Below are positions 17,368 through 25,996 of a stretch of 64,000 nt of DNA, piece by piece. The notes beneath the pieces were generated by a model. It was not told the DNA's origin. It saw only the letters and a program-made list of their open reading frames with translations, and made no database searches. A program made the position numbers and the translations under genes. Every line of letters begins with the position of its first letter. Within the stretch, counting starts at the first letter, position 1. Source of the DNA: Bog-950 sp046329515 (lineage in GTDB: Bacteria > Bacteroidota > Bacteroidia > Chitinophagales > LD1); assembly GCA_046329515.1 (NCBI GenBank), contig JAXLUM010000002.1:682001-746000 (forward strand). The letters are read 5' to 3'.

Positions 17368-18414
17368 TTAAGCGCTCCAACATACCAATATTTCGCGTTT
17401 GCCTTCAAAAGGCAGGCGACCATGGCTAGTACTAAAATTATCAATAGCTATAACGTCGTTCTTCTTCCATGGAATTATTACCAGGTTTTTCCAAATCAAA
17501 TCTTCAACGTGCTGCACATAGCTGTCCGGTATTTCTTTGCCATCACCAAACAGAACGTTCATGCTTTGGTCAATAGGGGTTGTGGTCATTTTCTTTACCC
17601 CAACCATAAGCTTCAGAAAAACGCTCCAGAAGAAAGTTTTGGCGCGGTGCTGGTAGTTATGAATGTACTTATACTCAATAGCGGCAGCAGCGGGGTTAAA
17701 TACCTGTAGGTGGTTAAACCAAACTTTTTCCTTGCTTAAAGGGTGTTCAATTGCGGCCGGTGTGCGGTGTAACAAGCGCAGTTTGTCGCCTCCCAGCCAT
17801 TCAAATTCTATTTCCTGTTCTTTACATTGCTTCTCTACTTCAGCTTTGTCAGTAGTCTGGAATATTTCGTTCCACTTTTTCAATTCAAACAAATTGAACT
17901 TACTGCTATTGCCGGGGGAAGAGTAATTGCGCACAGTCAACAATCCTTTTTTATCAAACTCCTCTCTAATCTTCGGGTCCATATCGGTATACACCTTCCT
18001 GAAATTACACAGCGGGGTCTCTCCTCCATAATCGGGTTCAACATGGCAATAAAAAAACAAGCTAATGGGTGGGTTCTTTACGTAGCTCATTTCGCAGTGC
18101 TGCATTATTGGGTAGTAGCCCGGCAACTCACTGGCGGTATATACATAAGTAGTATCCTTTACAATGTTACGCGGCGAGGTTCCGTAATAATCATTTTTCA
18201 GCCCGGGGTCGGTTTGTAAGGCAACAGTTTCAAAATCTTTAGGTGTGTCAATATCAAACCCTCTAAACAGTACTGCTCCGCTCTCGCAAAACTTTTTATC
18301 AAAGGCCGCTTTGTTTGCCTTTAACCAGGTAACCAGGTCTTCTTTTGATTTTCCCGTACCGTTAGGTTCAACTATTAAAGGCAAATTGCGTCCATCCAAG
18401 TAAGATTCCTTCAT
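17368..18414 (-). CDS. TauD/TfdA family Fe(II)/2-oxoglutarate dioxygenase (SyrP-like)
   Basis: A 348-residue enzyme. The iron ligands are His106 and Glu108 in QHCEMSY (the HxD/E motif) and the distal His331 in DNFSTSHGRLPF. Arg340 in GKREILVCW should bind 2-oxoglutarate. An HxE in place of HxD is known in SyrP-type members. The family hydroxylates or oxidatively cleaves small molecules, but the substrate here is unknown. No biosynthetic cluster surrounds it. The co-transcribed WYL regulator may govern it. Confidence 0.88.
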   Translation of the reverse strand: MKESYLDGRNLPLIVEPNGTGKSKEDLVTWLKANKAAFDKKFCESGAVLFRGFDIDTPKDFETVALQTDPGLKNDYYGTSPRNIVKDTTYVYTASELPGYYPIMQHCEMSYVKNPPISLFFYCHVEPDYGGETPLCNFRKVYTDMDPKIREEFDKKGLLTVRNYSSPGNSSKFNLFELKKWNEIFQTTDKAEVEKQCKEQEIEFEWLGGDKLRLLHRTPAAIEHPLSKEKVWFNHLQVFNPAAAAIEYKYIHNYQHRAKTFFWSVFLKLMVGVKKMTTTPIDQSMNVLFGDGKEIPDSYVQHVEDLIWKNLVIIPWKKNDVIAIDNFSTSHGRLPFEGKREILVCWSA

Positions 18415-18489
18415 GTATAGTGGTTATAGAATGAAGTTATAAAATTTGAACACACTATACCGGTTAAAGCGGGTATTGAAGTTAGGCGG

Positions 18490-19194
18490 TTATCCAAATA
18501 GAAAAATGCAGTAGCGCTTATTTACATCAGGCACCGCCTTTCGCCATTCCTTTACAGGCTTGGTTTTAATAAACTGCGTTTCAAGGGTAAGGTCGCAGGC
18601 AATGCAAAGCTTGGTTTCGTCGCGGCAGGTTTTCAAAATTTCCTCCAGCAATTTCTGATTGCGAAACGGAGTTTCCATAAAAATTTGGGTAGAGCCGCCG
18701 GCTGCATTTTCAAGTTGCTTTATCTTCTTATCCCTATCCGGGTTTTGAATAGGTAGGTACCCATGAAAACTAAACTGCTGGCCGTTAAAGCCCGAGGCAA
18801 TAAGCGCCAGTAAAATAGATGAAGGCCCTACCAGCGGAACCACCTCAATATTTTTACGGTGGGCGTAGGCTACAATTTCATTACCGGGGTCGGCAATGCA
18901 AGGGTTGCCTGCTTCACTTATAAGACCACAGCTTTTACCCTTCATTACATTTTCAAATAGCCATTCGCAGTTCTGCTTATCAGCATGCTTTTCCAACTCG
19001 CGAATGATTACCTCGGTATCAAAGTTCTTTTTAAAACCAATGGCGCGCAGGTATCGCCTTGCGGTTTTCGCATTCTCAACAATAAACTCATCCAGCATAT
19101 TAACCACGTCCTTAACCTGCTGCGGTATAATGATTGGAGAATCTACCCCCAAAAAAGAGGGTATCAGAAATATTTTTCCTGCGGAATTACTCAT
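18490..19194 (-). CDS. RsmI-like SAM-dependent methyltransferase (tetrapyrrole methylase fold)
   Basis: A 234-residue protein of the tetrapyrrole-methylase superfamily, resembling 16S rRNA 2'-O-ribose methyltransferase RsmI. Motifs include CGLISEAGNPCIADPGNEIV (the SAM loop near 88-107), PLVGPSSILLALIASGF and FHGYLP. It is shorter than canonical RsmI (about 275-290 residues), and the N-terminal LYLVATPIGN and CEDTR elements are replaced by IFLIPSFLG and VENAKTARRYL. It may be a divergent paralogue conserved in Bacteroidota. The start overlaps the stop of the penicillin-binding protein gene (ATGA), so it is translationally coupled to it. Confidence 0.8.
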   Translation of the reverse strand: MSNSAGKIFLIPSFLGVDSPIIIPQQVKDVVNMLDEFIVENAKTARRYLRAIGFKKNFDTEVIIRELEKHADKQNCEWLFENVMKGKSCGLISEAGNPCIADPGNEIVAYAHRKNIEVVPLVGPSSILLALIASGFNGQQFSFHGYLPIQNPDRDKKIKQLENAAGGSTQIFMETPFRNQKLLEEILKTCRDETKLCIACDLTLETQFIKTKPVKEWRKAVPDVNKRYCIFLFG

Positions 19195-21437
19195 GGAGCA
19201 AGGTCTTCGTGGCCGGTAGTATCAATAGCCTGGCAATTGAAATTATAAAGCGTTGTTGAATCGGATGGAAGCGGAAAATCGGCAGTGCTGATTTTAGCAC
19301 GCATGCTTCTGTCATTAAATACACGCTTTAAAAAGCCCCCTACTACAGGTAAGGCTGCGGCCGCACCGGCACCGGTGCTATTGCCGGAGAAGTGAACGCT
19401 TGGCTGCTCAAAACCCACCCAGGCGCCGGCGACTATATCAGCGTTATAGCCAATAAACCAGGCATCGGCATTGCCTTGTGTAGTACCCGTTTTACCCGCC
19501 AACGGCATGGTTAAACCATACTTATAAATACGTGTTGCTGTGCCATGCGTAATAACCCCTTTAAGCATTTCGGTAAGGGTGTAAGCCGTTTTTTCTGATA
19601 TAGCTTCCTTATGTTGTACGCCAAACTGTGCTAAAACGTTTCCGTCTTTATCTTCAATGCGTTTTATAAAGTAGGGCTTACTGTAAGTGCCAAGGTTTGC
19701 AAAGCAGGTATAAGCCCCCACCATTTCAAATAAGGAAATATCACAAGTTCCCAGGCATAGTGAAGGCACCGCATCTAATGAACTTTCAATCTGGCAACGA
19801 TGTGCCAGGTCAACTAACTGGCCGGGGTCGCCTATGTCGCACATTATGCGTGCGGTAACCCGGTTATCAGAAGCCGCCAATCCCTCCTTCATCGGCACCA
19901 GTTCTCCTTCTTTCCATTTGTCTGTACCATCCGGATTCCAATTGGCATCAATACCAGGACACTCAGGAGGTAAATATGGTATTAAGGTACATGGCTCATA
20001 ATTACGTTCAAGCGCTAATGCATACAGAAATGGTTTCATTGTAGAACCCACTTGCCGCTTGGTGCTTTTCTTTACGTGGTCCAGTTGAAAGTAACGGATG
20101 TTCGGTCCGCCTATCCATGCCTTTATTTCACCGCTTTTGGCATCAACAGCCAAAAAACCAACCTGTATCATTTGCAGGTAGTAGCGCAACGAATCAATAG
20201 GACTCATTAAGGTATCAACGCTGTACCCTTTCTCTCCCTGCCAGCTAAAAACAGTCATCTCGGTTTTTGTATTAAAGGCCTTTATGATTTCCGCATCGCT
20301 TTTACCATCTGCTTTCATGCTTTGGTAGCGTTCGCTTTGCTTCATCATTTTATCCAGCAAATCAGGCTTGGCGCGAGTGCCATATTTCCAGGGGTCTTTG
20401 CCTTTCCAACTCTTAAAGAAATCTTCCTGCAGTACCTTTAAGTGCTCCTGCATACTTTCTTCTGCATACTTCTGCATGCGCGAATCAATGGTGGTATACA
20501 CTTTCAATCCATCATCATAAACGCTCCATTTGCCGCCATCCGGCTTGGGGTTTTTATCGCACCAGTTCTGTAACTCCTGACGTAAATATTCCCTTATATA
20601 CGTTGCCGTTCCCTCCCGGAAATCAGGATTATGAAAATTCAGCTTTATATCCTTTTTTGAAAGTGAGTCATACTGTGGTTGGGTTAAAAAACCGGCTTCC
20701 ACCATGCGCCGCATTACCAGATTGCGCCTTTCCTTTGCCCGTTCAGGGTGCAGGCGTGGGTTGAAATAGGAAGGACCGTTAAGCATACCCACCAACAAGG
20801 CAGCTTCCTCGGGTTTTAATTCTTTAGGCGTTTTATAGAAATAAGTGAAGGCCGCCGTTTTAATGCCGTAAGAGTTATAACCGAAACCGATTGTATTAAA
20901 GTAAAGGTTTACAATCTCCTCTTTTGTAAAGGTGCGTTCAATTTTAGCCGCAAGCACCCACTCCCGTAACTTTTGTGTAACGCGGCGCACACGCCCCGCC
21001 TTTGCAAAATCATCGTGAAATAAATTACGGGCAAGCTGTTGGGTAATGGTAGAAGCGCCACCCCGTTTACCCGGTAATGCCGCGTGAACCATTGCGCTAA
21101 ACAAGCCGGGCAGGTCAATGCCGGAATGGTCGTAAAAGCGCTTATCCTCAGTAGCTATTAACCCCTGCACAAGATATGGTGAAAGGTCTTCATACGAAAC
21201 CTCAATACGGTTCTCAGTATAAAAGGAGCCCAGCACTTCCTGATCGCTGCTGTAAATGGTAGTAGAAACTTCGTTGCGGGGGTTTTGTATGGCATCAAGG
21301 TCGGGCATTTTACCTAACAGCCCAAAGTTTACACCTATAAAGAAAAGGATGACAAAGGCTACAAAGCCCCAAAGGGCTATCTGCACTTTTTTAAATACCT
21401 GCCAAAAATCGTTTGCGTTAAACGCGGATTTAGCCAT
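19191..21437 (-). CDS. Penicillin-binding protein 1A (bifunctional transglycosylase/transpeptidase)
   Basis: A 748-residue class A PBP that polymerises and crosslinks peptidoglycan. A single membrane helix lies near residues 20-42. The GT51 domain has the catalytic motif TEDKRFYDHSGID near residue 100 and GASTITQQLARNLF. The transpeptidase has SxxK in GSTMKPFLYAL near 465, SDN near 523, and KTG in GKTGTTQGNAD near 645. I chose the ATG at 21437; TTG 21449 and GTG 21446 would add four and three residues. The gene is followed with overlap by the RsmI-like gene. Confidence 0.95.
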   Translation of the reverse strand: MAKSAFNANDFWQVFKKVQIALWGFVAFVILFFIGVNFGLLGKMPDLDAIQNPRNEVSTTIYSSDQEVLGSFYTENRIEVSYEDLSPYLVQGLIATEDKRFYDHSGIDLPGLFSAMVHAALPGKRGGASTITQQLARNLFHDDFAKAGRVRRVTQKLREWVLAAKIERTFTKEEIVNLYFNTIGFGYNSYGIKTAAFTYFYKTPKELKPEEAALLVGMLNGPSYFNPRLHPERAKERRNLVMRRMVEAGFLTQPQYDSLSKKDIKLNFHNPDFREGTATYIREYLRQELQNWCDKNPKPDGGKWSVYDDGLKVYTTIDSRMQKYAEESMQEHLKVLQEDFFKSWKGKDPWKYGTRAKPDLLDKMMKQSERYQSMKADGKSDAEIIKAFNTKTEMTVFSWQGEKGYSVDTLMSPIDSLRYYLQMIQVGFLAVDAKSGEIKAWIGGPNIRYFQLDHVKKSTKRQVGSTMKPFLYALALERNYEPCTLIPYLPPECPGIDANWNPDGTDKWKEGELVPMKEGLAASDNRVTARIMCDIGDPGQLVDLAHRCQIESSLDAVPSLCLGTCDISLFEMVGAYTCFANLGTYSKPYFIKRIEDKDGNVLAQFGVQHKEAISEKTAYTLTEMLKGVITHGTATRIYKYGLTMPLAGKTGTTQGNADAWFIGYNADIVAGAWVGFEQPSVHFSGNSTGAGAAAALPVVGGFLKRVFNDRSMRAKISTADFPLPSDSTTLYNFNCQAIDTTGHEDLAP

Positions 21438-21541
21438 GCTATGCACCAAAATTAGGAGAAGGCATAAGACCTAAACGAAAAGCGGGGCTTTTCATTATAA
21501 CATAGCCCGTAAATTGTGTAGTGAAAAAGACAGGCGCAACC

Positions 21542-22117
21542 CTATTTTTCCTTTTGGGCAACGTATTGTTCTATAGCGCTATAGAAGTCCTCGCCATACT
21601 TACGGATAATGGCCTCTTTCAGAAACTTGTAAACCGGCACTTTTAATGCCTTGCCATTCTTACAGGCTGCCTTACATACATGCCAACGCTCATAGTTAAC
21701 AGCATCAAAACCACGCTTCTTACTTATTCGTATAGGATATAAGTGGCAGCTAATCGGCTTTTTCCAATCAATTACACCATCGCGGTAAGCTTTTTCAATG
21801 GCGCAAATTACTATGCCCTTATCATCGCGGGTTAACCATGCACAGCCGCCGCGTTTTTCCATTAGTGGTGTGCACCACTCTTTATTTTCTTTTTCGTAAA
21901 CGTACTTACCCTGCTTTTCAATTGTGGCAATACCTTCGGGTGTAAGGTAAGGTTTTACCTTATCGTATATTTTATCAAGTATCTCCAATTCACTTTTATC
22001 CAAGGGCGCGCCGAAGTCGCCCGCAACACAACATTCGCCCTTACAGGCATTCAGGTCGCAAACAAACTTTTCTTCAATAAGGTCGTCGCTTAAAATCTTA
22101 TCGTCTATTACTATCAT
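21542..22117 (-). CDS. DUF3109 family cysteine-rich protein
   Basis: A 191-residue soluble protein with the DUF3109 layout: CDLNACKGECCVAGDFGAPL near the N-terminus, a central CTPL and GGCAW segment, ISCHLYPIRI, and HVCKAACKNG. The conserved cysteines probably bind metal, as in the related YkgJ-type CxxxCxxCC proteins, but the biochemical role is unknown. It is monocistronic. A weak GC hairpin near 21477-21493 may terminate it ahead of the PBP gene. Confidence 0.88.
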   Translation of the reverse strand: MIVIDDKILSDDLIEEKFVCDLNACKGECCVAGDFGAPLDKSELEILDKIYDKVKPYLTPEGIATIEKQGKYVYEKENKEWCTPLMEKRGGCAWLTRDDKGIVICAIEKAYRDGVIDWKKPISCHLYPIRISKKRGFDAVNYERWHVCKAACKNGKALKVPVYKFLKEAIIRKYGEDFYSAIEQYVAQKEK

Positions 22118-22244
22118 GCTTTGTAACTGGGTGGCAAAGAAACGAAGATAAATAATACTCCCGCTTCAATAGATTACAATTGCCTATTTGCTAAAATTAA
22201 AGAACAATAAAGGCGTTATGATTAACATAAGCTTATTTAGCGCA

Positions 22245-23105
22245 ATGAAGAACCTTCTGCTTTTAGCATTTGCCTTACTAACTACCGGCCTCCATGCTCA
22301 ATATAAATCGCTATTCTGGAAAATTTCAGGCAATGGTTTAAGTGAACCATCCTTTTTGTTCGGTACCATGCATACATCAGACCCGCGCATTGTTAAGCTA
22401 AGCGAAAATGCTATGCCGTATTTTGCCAAAAGCAAGGCTTATGCAATGGAACTTGACCCGGCGGAGGCCTTTAACCTGGGGCTAATTTCGAAGCTTATGA
22501 TGGGTAAGGGCTATAGTTTAAAAACATTGGTTCGCGAGCCGGAATACAGTATGCTGGATTCCATGGTTAAAGAGCAGGTGGGGTTTCCTTTAAGCCTATT
22601 TGATAATGTGGCCCCTGTTTTTGTAATGACCATAATAGAGTCTGCAAGCCTTGGCTTAAATGATTCAGCAGGTACGGCGGAAGTGCTGGACCTTCATTTT
22701 TATGGCGAGGCGAAAAAGAACAAAAAGAAAGTTATTGGAATTGAAACCACCGATGAACAGTTAAGCGCCTTAAACAGCCTAAGCTACCAGGAACAGGCAG
22801 ATATGCTGGTGAAAGAACTGGATGACATGGGAACAGACACCTTTGATGGACCGGACCTGGTTCGCCTTTACCTTGAGCAAAAACTGGATAGTGTTGCTGC
22901 TATGGATAACACCACAAGCATGCCTGCTAAGTTTTACAAGGCGCTGGTAACCGACCGCAACATACGCATGGCAGATAGAATTGCACATTTTATTAAAGAG
23001 AAACCCACCTTTATAGCTATAGGTGCTTTGCATTTGCCTGATAAAGGCGGTGTAATAGAGTTGCTTAGAAGCAAAGGATTTAAGGTAGAGGAAATGAAGC
23101 TATAA
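22245..23105 (+). CDS. TraB/GumN family exported protein
   Basis: A 286-residue protein from the ATG at 22245, which places a signal peptide (MKNLLLLAFALLTTGLHAQ) at the N-terminus; ATG 22218 and TTG 22188 are upstream options. The mature part has the TraB/GumN pattern: LFGTMHTSDPR, YAMELDP, VIGIETTDEQLSAL, and FIAIGALHLPDKGGVIELLR near the C-terminus. The conserved GxxH and E motifs suggest metal-dependent peptidase-like (Tiki/TraB) folding, located in the periplasm. It ends at a strong terminator. Confidence 0.88.
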   Translation: MKNLLLLAFALLTTGLHAQYKSLFWKISGNGLSEPSFLFGTMHTSDPRIVKLSENAMPYFAKSKAYAMELDPAEAFNLGLISKLMMGKGYSLKTLVREPEYSMLDSMVKEQVGFPLSLFDNVAPVFVMTIIESASLGLNDSAGTAEVLDLHFYGEAKKNKKKVIGIETTDEQLSALNSLSYQEQADMLVKELDDMGTDTFDGPDLVRLYLEQKLDSVAAMDNTTSMPAKFYKALVTDRNIRMADRIAHFIKEKPTFIAIGALHLPDKGGVIELLRSKGFKVEEMKL

Positions 23106-23111
23106 AAACAA

Positions 23112-23139
23112 AAAAGGCCGCTGTTAACAGCGGCCTTTT
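23112..23139. terminator. Bidirectional hairpin terminator
   Basis: A perfect 28-base palindrome (AAAAGGCCGCTGTT and its complement) between the converging TraB-like gene and the lipoprotein gene, with A- and T-rich ends that suit both directions. Confidence 0.92.
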
Positions 23140-23158
23140 AGTTAGTTGTTGTGTTGAA

Positions 23159-23647
23159 TTATTTTGACAAATAAAACTCCTCGTTACCCTTACGTAACTT
23201 CAGGTTGTTTTTGTCTAAGTCAAGTATGCGGTAAATATCAACCTGGTTCGTAACGCTGTCGTTACGTAACTGAAGGTCTTCTTCGCTGTTCAACAATTCC
23301 CATTGGCCTGTTGTTAAATGCGGAATAATGGTTGTATCTACATAACGAAGTGTATCATAATCTACTACGTATTGCATGTTAACACTGTCGTAACCAAGGG
23401 TGTCAGAAGTAATAACTGAATCTGCAGCAAAAAGAAACTCGCTATAACTTTGGCTATAACGGTTGTCCTCGGTAAAATCAATTTGCCAGCCGCGGTAGGT
23501 GGTGTCGTATAACAGGGTCTGGTCCTGTCCGTCAAAAAGGTAGCGGTCCATTTTCCAGGTACCCACCAGTTTTTTTACAAAGGTTTTACGGTTGCAGGCG
23601 GTTAAGGCCACAGCAAATATTAACGCAAGGAACAGGAATTTTTTCAC
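23159..23647 (-). CDS. Lipocalin-like lipoprotein
   Basis: A 162-residue protein with a GTG start, a lipoprotein signal with lipobox LTAC, and the opening KKLVGTWKMDRYLFDGQDQT typical of short lipocalin-like beta-barrel proteins of Bacteroidota. The middle is rich in Tyr, Asp and Thr. It follows a smaller related lipoprotein gene (23674) with 26 bases between them, so the two form an operon and probably arose by duplication. Ligand and role are unknown. Confidence 0.7.
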   Translation of the reverse strand: MKKFLFLALIFAVALTACNRKTFVKKLVGTWKMDRYLFDGQDQTLLYDTTYRGWQIDFTEDNRYSQSYSEFLFAADSVITSDTLGYDSVNMQYVVDYDTLRYVDTTIIPHLTTGQWELLNSEEDLQLRNDSVTNQVDIYRILDLDKNNLKLRKGNEEFYLSK

Positions 23648-23673
23648 GTGGGTTAGGTTATGGAGTTCGTTAA

Positions 23674-24084
23674 TTATTCAGTCTTCTTTTTCATGTACAA
23701 TTGCGAAGAATCGGTTTTCAGCTGCACATGATCTTCATTCAAATTAAAGATGGTAAATTCTCTACGATACGTTTTGTTAGTGCTATCTGTTACGTCCAGG
23801 TATTCGTTTTCCAAAACCAGCTTTTCGTCATTATCGGCAAAGGAGTAGGTTCCATCTACCACTATAGAATCGGGGCTGGCATAAAACTCTGTAAAGCTGC
23901 CGCCATCAGTAAAAGTGATGGTGTAGTTAGGATAGGTAGCCGCAAAAGTGGTGGTTTTATCTACGTTATGCAGCAGGTATTTATAAACCTGCCATTCGCC
24001 TTTAAGGTTTTCTTTATATATTTTTTCCTTGCTGCAGCCCGCCGCTACTACTAAAACCATTAATACCGCCAGTAATTTTTTCAT
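23674..24084 (-). CDS. Lipocalin-like lipoprotein, related to its neighbour
   Basis: A 136-residue lipoprotein (lipobox AAGC). Its mature start ENLKGEWQVYKYLLHNVDKT and strand order match the next gene's product: both have a G(T/E)W opening, a Thr-rich strand ending in I(T/D)FTD or I(D)FTED, and a late strand ...LK(T/R)... before a basic end. No residue pattern suggests an enzyme. It is the first gene of the pair. Confidence 0.7.
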   Translation of the reverse strand: MKKLLAVLMVLVVAAGCSKEKIYKENLKGEWQVYKYLLHNVDKTTTFAATYPNYTITFTDGGSFTEFYASPDSIVVDGTYSFADNDEKLVLENEYLDVTDSTNKTYRREFTIFNLNEDHVQLKTDSSQLYMKKKTE

Positions 24085-24212
24085 AGTCGCAATTTATTCT
24101 GCCAAAATAAAAAAGTTTTAGATGCACAATAGGCTTTAATCCGCTAAAAACAATTTACCTGAAGGGGCTTGAGCCCGTAAGATTTTCAGCCGGACGCTAA
24201 CGGCCCTACTGC

Positions 24213-25763
24213 TCACTCCAGCTTAATTTCCTCGTCGTTCTCGTCAAAGAATTTGTATTCAGTAATACCGAAATCCTCATTAGGCGTAATGCTTATCCAG
24301 CGTTTTTTATTCAAAAACCATTTCATCCGCAGCGATGGAAAGCCCTTTTTAAGATAGGCGGCTATTATAGGGTGGCAGTATAACTTCAGTTTTTTATGGG
24401 TATTCAGCAAATGGTCAAGGTCCTCTTCCATGCCGTCAATAAGCAATAAGGAGGCATTAATCTGGCCGGTTCCCCCGCAGGTTGGGCAGGCTTCGGTGGT
24501 GCTTATGTTTATCTCAGGCCTTACGCGTTCGCGCGTAATTTGCATAAGGTTAAACTTTGAGAGCGGCAGTATGGTATGTGTGGCACGGTCATTCGCCATA
24601 AACTCCTTCATTTTGCCATAAAGCACCTTCTTGTTATCGGGGTTCTTCATGTCAATAAAGTCTATAACTACAATACCCCCCATATCGCGCAAACGCAATT
24701 GGCGCGCAATTTCTTCGGCAGCTTCAATATTCACCTTCAGGGCATTGCTTTCCTGATCGCCTTCCATGGTGGAGCGGTGGCCGCTGTTAACATCTATAAC
24801 ATGCAGGGCCTCGGTTTTCTCCAGTATTACATAGCTGCCGTTAACCATGTTTACCGTTTTGCCGAAGCTGGCCTTTATTTGACGGGTAACGCCAAAATGG
24901 TCGAAAGCCGGGGTTTTACCGGTGTAGTGCTGCACAATTCCTTTTTTATCGGGAGCTATGCGTGCCAAAAAATTCTCAATATCGCGGGCAACAGAGCCAT
25001 CGTCCGTTACAATTTTGTTGAATTCGGCGCTAAGCATATCGCGTAATATGCTTTGTGTTTTATCCAGTTCGCTAAGCACTTTAACCACGGGGTTGGCATG
25101 CTTAAGATTTTTCATCATCAGCTGCCATTTTTCTTGCAGCATCAATAAGTCCTGGTGTAATTCAGCAGCGCCTTTGCCGGCAGCTACCGTACGCACAATA
25201 ACCCCAAAGTTTCGCGGCTTAAGACTTTCCACCAATACTTTCAGGCGTTTACGCTCTTCAGCACTGTCAATTTTTTTGGAAACCCCTACAGTATCATTAA
25301 AAGGGGTAAGCACCAGAAAACGGCCTGCCATTGAAATTTCGCAGGTAAGGCGGGGGCCTTTTGTGCTAATGGGTTCTTTTAAAATTTGAACAAGAATGTT
25401 GTTCTTGTTTTGCAGAACATCTTTTACGTTACCCGTTTTTACAATTTGCTTTTGCTGTTCAAAGTTGTTCAGCATTTGCTCAGGCGGCACATTACCGGCA
25501 ATACATTGGCCGGTAAATTTCATCAGGCTTCTAACATCGGGGCTTAGGTCAGTATAGTGTAAAAAGGCATCCTTTTCGTGGCCAACGTCAACAAATGCTG
25601 CGTTAAGGCCGGGCATTACCTTCTTTATCTTACCTAAAAATATATCGCCTACATTAAACTGGTTGTTAAAGCGTTCCTGGTGTAATTCCACCAAGCGCTT
25701 ATCTTCCAACAGGGCAATATCTACTCCGTTGGTTGTTGAGTGTATGATTAACTCTTTTATCAC
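24213..25763 (-). CDS. rng: Ribonuclease G (Rne/Rng family)
   Basis: A 516-residue endoribonuclease acting in rRNA maturation and mRNA decay. The S1 RNA-binding domain (about 35-125) contains GDIFLGKIKKVMPGLNAAFVD. The catalytic core has HVIDVNSGH and GGIVVIDFIDMKN, with the metal-binding acidic residues. The zinc-link motif appears as EACPTCGGTGQI. Length suits RNase G rather than RNase E. The start is a GTG. It is the last gene of a run HU, TPR protein, 29-residue ribosomal-type peptide, rng, which recurs in Bacteroidota. Confidence 0.93.
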   Translation of the reverse strand: MIKELIIHSTTNGVDIALLEDKRLVELHQERFNNQFNVGDIFLGKIKKVMPGLNAAFVDVGHEKDAFLHYTDLSPDVRSLMKFTGQCIAGNVPPEQMLNNFEQQKQIVKTGNVKDVLQNKNNILVQILKEPISTKGPRLTCEISMAGRFLVLTPFNDTVGVSKKIDSAEERKRLKVLVESLKPRNFGVIVRTVAAGKGAAELHQDLLMLQEKWQLMMKNLKHANPVVKVLSELDKTQSILRDMLSAEFNKIVTDDGSVARDIENFLARIAPDKKGIVQHYTGKTPAFDHFGVTRQIKASFGKTVNMVNGSYVILEKTEALHVIDVNSGHRSTMEGDQESNALKVNIEAAEEIARQLRLRDMGGIVVIDFIDMKNPDNKKVLYGKMKEFMANDRATHTILPLSKFNLMQITRERVRPEINISTTEACPTCGGTGQINASLLLIDGMEEDLDHLLNTHKKLKLYCHPIIAAYLKKGFPSLRMKWFLNKKRWISITPNEDFGITEYKFFDENDEEIKLE

Positions 25764-25883
25764 AAAAAAAATTTAGAGCCCGCCAAAGGCAGGCTGTTTC
25801 AAAAACTATAAGGTAAGGTCCGATGTAGGAAAGGAAAGGATGAAGAAACTTAGTGCCGCAGGAAAGCAGCACTAAGCTTTATA

Positions 25884-25973
25884 TTACTTCTTCTTATGAC
25901 GGTTTTTTCTTAGTCTCTTCTTGCGCTTGTGAGTCGCAATCTTATGACGTTTTCTTTTTTTTCCGCAAGGCAT
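25884..25973 (-). CDS. 29-residue basic peptide, AURKAIP1/COX24 domain (bS22-like ribosomal protein)
   Basis: A tiny reading frame from ATG 25973 to TAA 25884. It encodes 29 residues beginning MPCGKKRKRHKIATHKRKKR, with 20 Lys/Arg/His residues after the first four. This matches the short AURKAIP1/COX24 domain proteins of Bacteroidota, related to mitochondrial mS38 and mycobacterial bS22 on the small ribosomal subunit. It lies 23 bases after the stop of the TPR gene and ahead of rng, in the same orientation. Identification rests on the sequence pattern and position. Confidence 0.82.
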   Translation of the reverse strand: MPCGKKRKRHKIATHKRKKRLRKNRHKKK

Positions 25974-25996
25974 AGCTCTTGTTTTAGTTGAATGAA

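Noticed and set aside
24150..24212. GC-rich palindromic stretch after rng, considered as a possible tRNA or strong terminator
   Set aside because: No cloverleaf can be drawn and no T-run follows, so it supports neither.
24576..25046. A 156-codon open frame on the plus strand opposite rng
   Set aside because: It lies wholly within the well-supported rng gene on the other strand, and its translation has no recognisable domain.
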